From contig DATJRJ010000235.1 in assembly GCA_035504735.1 (NCBI GenBank), forward strand, positions 1 to 31,431: a stretch of DNA of 31,431 nucleotides, given 5' to 3'. The position numbers and the translations under genes were made by a program. This document shows positions 29,458-31,431 of the stretch, piece after piece. This DNA comes from JAJPIG01 sp035504735 (GTDB lineage: Bacteria; Desulfobacterota; Binatia; Binatales; Binataceae). Below the pieces are notes generated by a model. It worked only from the letters and a program-made list of their open reading frames with translations, was not told the DNA's origin and did no database searches. Each line of letters begins with the position of its first letter. The first letter of the stretch is position 1.

Positions 29458-30789
29458 ATGGCTACGCTGCTGGTGATAGACGACGACAAGAACATCCGCG
29501 AAACGCTCCGCCGGTTCTTCGAGTCGCTGACCTACAACGTGCGGCTCGCCGAGAGCGCGGCCGAGGCGCTGCGAATCATCTCCCAGGAGCGTATCGACCT
29601 GGTGTTGACCGATTTCCGGATGGCCGAGATGAACGGGCTCGAACTGCTCAAAGCGGTCAAGCGCCGGCGTGCCGAAAGCCTGGTCATTTTGATGACCGCG
29701 TATGGGACGGTTGAGAATGCGGTCGCGGTGATGAAGGCCGGCGCCTACGACTATCTGACCAAACCGTTTTCGCTCGAACAGATCCAGCATACCGTCGAGC
29801 GCGCCCTGCAGTTGCAGGATCTCCAGGCCGAGAACAGCGCGCTGCACGCCGTGATCGACGATAGCGCGATGCTCGAGTCGCACAGCCCCGCGATGCTCGC
29901 GCTGCTCGATACTGCCCGCCAGGCCGCCGCCAGCGACGCGACCCTGCTGCTCTCCGGCGAGAGCGGAACCGGGAAAAATCTGCTCGCCCGCCAGATTCAT
30001 CGATGGAGTCCGCGCCGCGACAATCCGTTCGTGGTGGTGAACTGCACGACGCTCTCCGATGAGTTGCTCGAAAGCGAGCTGTTCGGCCATATGCGCGGCG
30101 CGTTCACGGGCGCGGTGAAGGACAAGCCGGGGCGGCTTGAATCGGCCGATCGCGGCACCGTGTTCCTCGACGAAATCGCGGATCTGTCGGCTGCCCTGCA
30201 GACCAAGTTCCTGCGTTTCGTGCAGGAGCAGAGTTTCGAGCGTGTCGGCGGCGAGCGCACTATTCGGGTCGACGCGCGGATCATCGCGGCCTCCAATCGC
30301 GACCTGACTGCCGAAGTGGACGCGCACCGCTTCCGCGAGGATCTCTATTATCGCCTCAACGTCATCACGCTTCGTATCCCGGCCCTGCGCGAGCGCCAGG
30401 AAGACGTGCCTGCGCTGGCGCAGTGGATGCTTCGCGCGGCGGCGCTGCGCAATCGCAAACCCGCGCTGCGGCTCTCGGCCGCGGCGTCGGCGGCGGTGAA
30501 CCGCTATCGATGGCCCGGCAACGTGCGCGAGTTGCGCAATGCGATCGAGCGCGCGGCAGTGCTATGCCGCGGCGACGAGATCGGACCCGACGATCTGCCC
30601 GATACGATTTTCCGCGAGACCATCGAGGTCTCCCCGCAGCTCTCGGCCGCAGTCAGTCTGGAAGCCAAGGAGCGCGAACATATCGTGCGCGTGCTGGCCG
30701 AGAGCCCGACGCTCGAAGAGGCTGCCGCGGTGCTCGGGATTAACGTGACCACGCTCTGGCGCAAACGCAAACGCTACCGGATCGAGTAA
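29458..30789 (+). CDS. NtrC-family sigma-54-dependent response regulator
   Basis: ATG 29458 follows a GAGGGG ribosome site; upstream codons are open but the receiver domain begins here. The 443-residue protein has a receiver domain (Asp8, Asp9, phospho-acceptor Asp52 in LTDFRMAEMNG, Lys102 in YLTKPF), an AAA+ domain with Walker A GESGTGKN (167-174), the sigma-54 contact loop GAFTGA (214-219), Walker B VFLDEI (235-240), and arginine-finger candidates in FREDLYYRLN, then a C-terminal Fis-type helix-turn-helix (LEEAAAVLGINVTTLWRKRKR). It resembles AlgB/NtrC-type activators. It lies 52 bp after the IclR gene. No histidine kinase is in view, so its partner and targets are unknown. Confidence 0.92.
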   Translation: MATLLVIDDDKNIRETLRRFFESLTYNVRLAESAAEALRIISQERIDLVLTDFRMAEMNGLELLKAVKRRRAESLVILMTAYGTVENAVAVMKAGAYDYLTKPFSLEQIQHTVERALQLQDLQAENSALHAVIDDSAMLESHSPAMLALLDTARQAAASDATLLLSGESGTGKNLLARQIHRWSPRRDNPFVVVNCTTLSDELLESELFGHMRGAFTGAVKDKPGRLESADRGTVFLDEIADLSAALQTKFLRFVQEQSFERVGGERTIRVDARIIAASNRDLTAEVDAHRFREDLYYRLNVITLRIPALRERQEDVPALAQWMLRAAALRNRKPALRLSAAASAAVNRYRWPGNVRELRNAIERAAVLCRGDEIGPDDLPDTIFRETIEVSPQLSAAVSLEAKEREHIVRVLAESPTLEEAAAVLGINVTTLWRKRKRYRIE

Positions 30790-30792
30790 CCG

Positions 30793-30847
30793 CTCAGGAT
30801 GACGGGCCGTAGCATCATCGGTCGCTACCCCCTTTCGTCATCCTGAG
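30793..30847. repeat. Inverted repeat after the response regulator
   Basis: ctcaggatgacg (30793-30804) and cgtcatcctgag (30836-30847) are perfect 12-nt inverted arms enclosing 31 bp, just after the stop at 30789. The right arm is the end of the GIY-YIG gene. The same arms recur near 31213 and 31276, so this is a dispersed repeat; it may also work as a bidirectional stop signal. Confidence 0.6.
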
Positions 30848-31153
30848 TGGAGGCTGCCGGAACGAAGGATCTCGCGCGGTAATCCGCGCGTAATCGATCA
30901 TCTCGGGATTTTGGCTGTGAATCAGGGCGAGCTTCCTGCTCCTGGTCCATCCCTTGAGCTGCCGTTCGCGCGCGACCATTTCGGCGGGCCGATGGAACTC
31001 CTCGACATAGACCAGGCGCTTCACCTGGTACTTTTTGGTGAAGCCCTCGACCAGACCTTGCTGGTGCTCGAAGACCCGGCGCTCGAGGTTGTTGGTCGCC
31101 CCAATGTAGAGCACTCCGGATTTGCTGCTCATGATGTAAACGTAATAGCCCAT
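30815..31153 (-). CDS. GIY-YIG nuclease superfamily protein
   Basis: The 112-residue protein begins MGYYVYIMSSKSGVLYIGATNNLERRVFEHQ (the YVYI ... YIG signature with a conserved Arg and His following), the core of the GIY-YIG endonuclease fold in its short UPF0213-type form. Arg in ERRVFEH and Glu in VARERQL are the expected catalytic positions. Small stand-alone members are abundant in genomes and their role is unclear. The final 25 residues (DPSFRQPPLRMTKGG and surroundings) are encoded by a palindromic repeat, not by conserved domain sequence. A second copy follows upstream at 31258 in the same orientation, 440 bp away. Confidence 0.85.
   Translation of the reverse strand: MGYYVYIMSSKSGVLYIGATNNLERRVFEHQQGLVEGFTKKYQVKRLVYVEEFHRPAEMVARERQLKGWTRSRKLALIHSQNPEMIDYARITARDPSFRQPPLRMTKGGSDR
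30833..30991. repeat. Direct repeat copy 1 of the GIY-YIG unit
   Basis: This 159-bp segment recurs at 31273-31431 with offset 440 and only six differences that I count by eye. It spans the 3' half of the GIY-YIG gene and its terminal repeat. Confidence 0.9.
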
Positions 31154-31161
31154 CGGGTGAG

Positions 31162-31330
31162 CGCGCGGAGGACCGCGCGAGATCCTTCGACTGCGCTCGC
31201 AGCCTCGCTCCGCTCAGGATGACGAACCGCGGGATGCGCACGCAATCAACGCAGTCATCAGTCTTTCTCGCTTTTCGTCATCCTGAGTGGAGGTTGCCGG
31301 AGCGAAGGATCTCGCGCGGTCCTCCGCGCG
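31162..31330. repeat. Long imperfect palindrome between the two GIY-YIG copies
   Basis: A 28-nt perfect inverted repeat has arms 31162-31189 and 31303-31330. Inside it lies a second perfect pair of 14-nt arms, 31213-31226 and 31274-31287 (core ctcaggatgacgaa). The unpaired loop is 31227-31273. The cores gaaggatctcgcgcgg and tcatcctgag are also present near 30836-30880, so this is one form of a multi-copy palindromic element. It covers the upstream region of one GIY-YIG gene and the coding end of the next. Confidence 0.85.
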
Positions 31331-31431
31331 TAATCGATCATCTCGGGATTTTGGCTATGAATCAGGGCGAGCTTCCTGCTCCTGGTCCATCCCTTGAGCT
31401 GCCGTTCGCGCGCGACCATTTCGGCGGCCCG
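31258..31431 (-). CDS. GIY-YIG nuclease, second copy (C-terminal part; runs off the window)
   Basis: Translation from the window edge gives 57 residues, starting RAAEMVARERQLKGWTRS and ending LRQPPLRMTKSEKD before TGA (31260-31258 on the minus strand). It is nearly identical to the C-terminal half of the preceding gene, with changes such as R-A-A for R-P-A, ARRTARDPSL for ARITARDPSF and a different last few residues. The frame is intact, so this copy is probably functional and not a remnant. Its N-terminus is outside the window. It forms a tandem duplicate with 30815-31153. Confidence 0.8.
   Translation of the reverse strand, partial: RAAEMVARERQLKGWTRSRKLALIHSQNPEMIDYARRTARDPSLRQPPLRMTKSEKD
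31273..31431. repeat. Direct repeat copy 2 of the GIY-YIG unit
   Basis: Second copy of the segment at 30833-30991, continuing past the end of the window. The repeat period is 440 bp, which equals one nuclease gene plus its spacer, so further copies may follow outside. Confidence 0.9.

Noticed and set aside
29236..30327. 363-codon minus-strand frame over the IclR end and response regulator
   Set aside because: Antisense to clear receiver and AAA+ motifs; composition is that of a shadow frame.
30793..31431. CRISPR array
   Set aside because: The repeats are long, few, palindromic and contain a coding gene; there are no regular short spacers.
1..31431. tRNA, rRNA, insertion sequence, prophage or integrase
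   Set aside because: No cloverleaf, rRNA segment, transposase or integrase coding sequence was recognised on either strand.

Overview
The window is a GC-rich, gene-dense stretch of bacterial chromosome. It carries aromatic ring-cleavage pathways, an acyl-CoA dehydrogenase, a luciferase-like monooxygenase and an RND exporter with a YCF48-like lipoprotein partner. This mix suggests an uncultured soil or sediment lineage near the former Deltaproteobacteria (for example Binatota/Desulfobacterota-type genomes). That placement is an inference from gene content only; no rRNA or other phylogenetic marker is present. I see no tRNA, CRISPR array, prophage or transposase.

Layout. 1-5244: the C-terminus of an M20-type peptidase, a FIST sensor-type protein, an acyl-CoA dehydrogenase, a SAM methyltransferase, a convergent bestrophin-like/DUF4239 membrane protein, and an exported protein of unknown family. 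5461-13426 (+): a catabolic operon for the oxalocrotonate branch of catechol meta-cleavage. It holds catechol 2,3-dioxygenase, 4-oxalocrotonate decarboxylase, 4-oxalocrotonate tautomerase and 2-hydroxymuconic semialdehyde dehydrogenase, then two tandem BenD-like diol dehydrogenases, a Rieske ferredoxin, a second two-domain VOC/extradiol protein and an ACMSD-like amidohydrolase. 13701-17158 (+): a YCF48-like lipoprotein translationally coupled to an MMPL/RND exporter, closed by a very strong hairpin. 17301-19296 (+): a PLP-dependent decarboxylase and a GNAT acetyltransferase.

28426-19354 (-): a second catabolic operon, for hydroquinone. In transcription order it has 3-oxoadipate CoA-transferase subunits A and B, maleylacetate reductase, the small and large subunits of hydroquinone 1,2-dioxygenase (the large subunit keeps the His-x-Asn-x3-Glu ... 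His iron site), a small Cys/His-rich ORF, 4-hydroxymuconic semialdehyde dehydrogenase, a luciferase-like monooxygenase, an alpha/beta hydrolase, a small unknown protein and a flavin-reductase-fold protein. A divergent IclR regulator at 28530 faces it across about 100 bp. That gap contains a site with both half-sites of the PcaR-type operator, GTTCG-N5-CGCAC.

29458-31431: an NtrC-type sigma-54 response regulator without a kinase in view, then a GIY-YIG nuclease gene inside a 440-bp tandem duplication. Its 3' end is made from a palindromic repeat (cores TCATCCTGAG and GAAGGATCTCGCGCGG); the second copy runs off the window.

How the genes fit together: two chemically different ring-cleavage routes lie within 23 kb, one ending at 2-hydroxypenta-2,4-dienoate and one at 3-oxoadipyl-CoA. 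The extra VOC protein plus ACMSD-like protein could convert a carboxylated catechol to 2-hydroxymuconic semialdehyde. The luciferase-like monooxygenase plus hydrolase could make hydroquinone from an aryl ketone. Both are proposals. Genes for lower meta-pathway steps (hydratase, aldolase) and for a ring-hydroxylating oxygenase are absent from the window.
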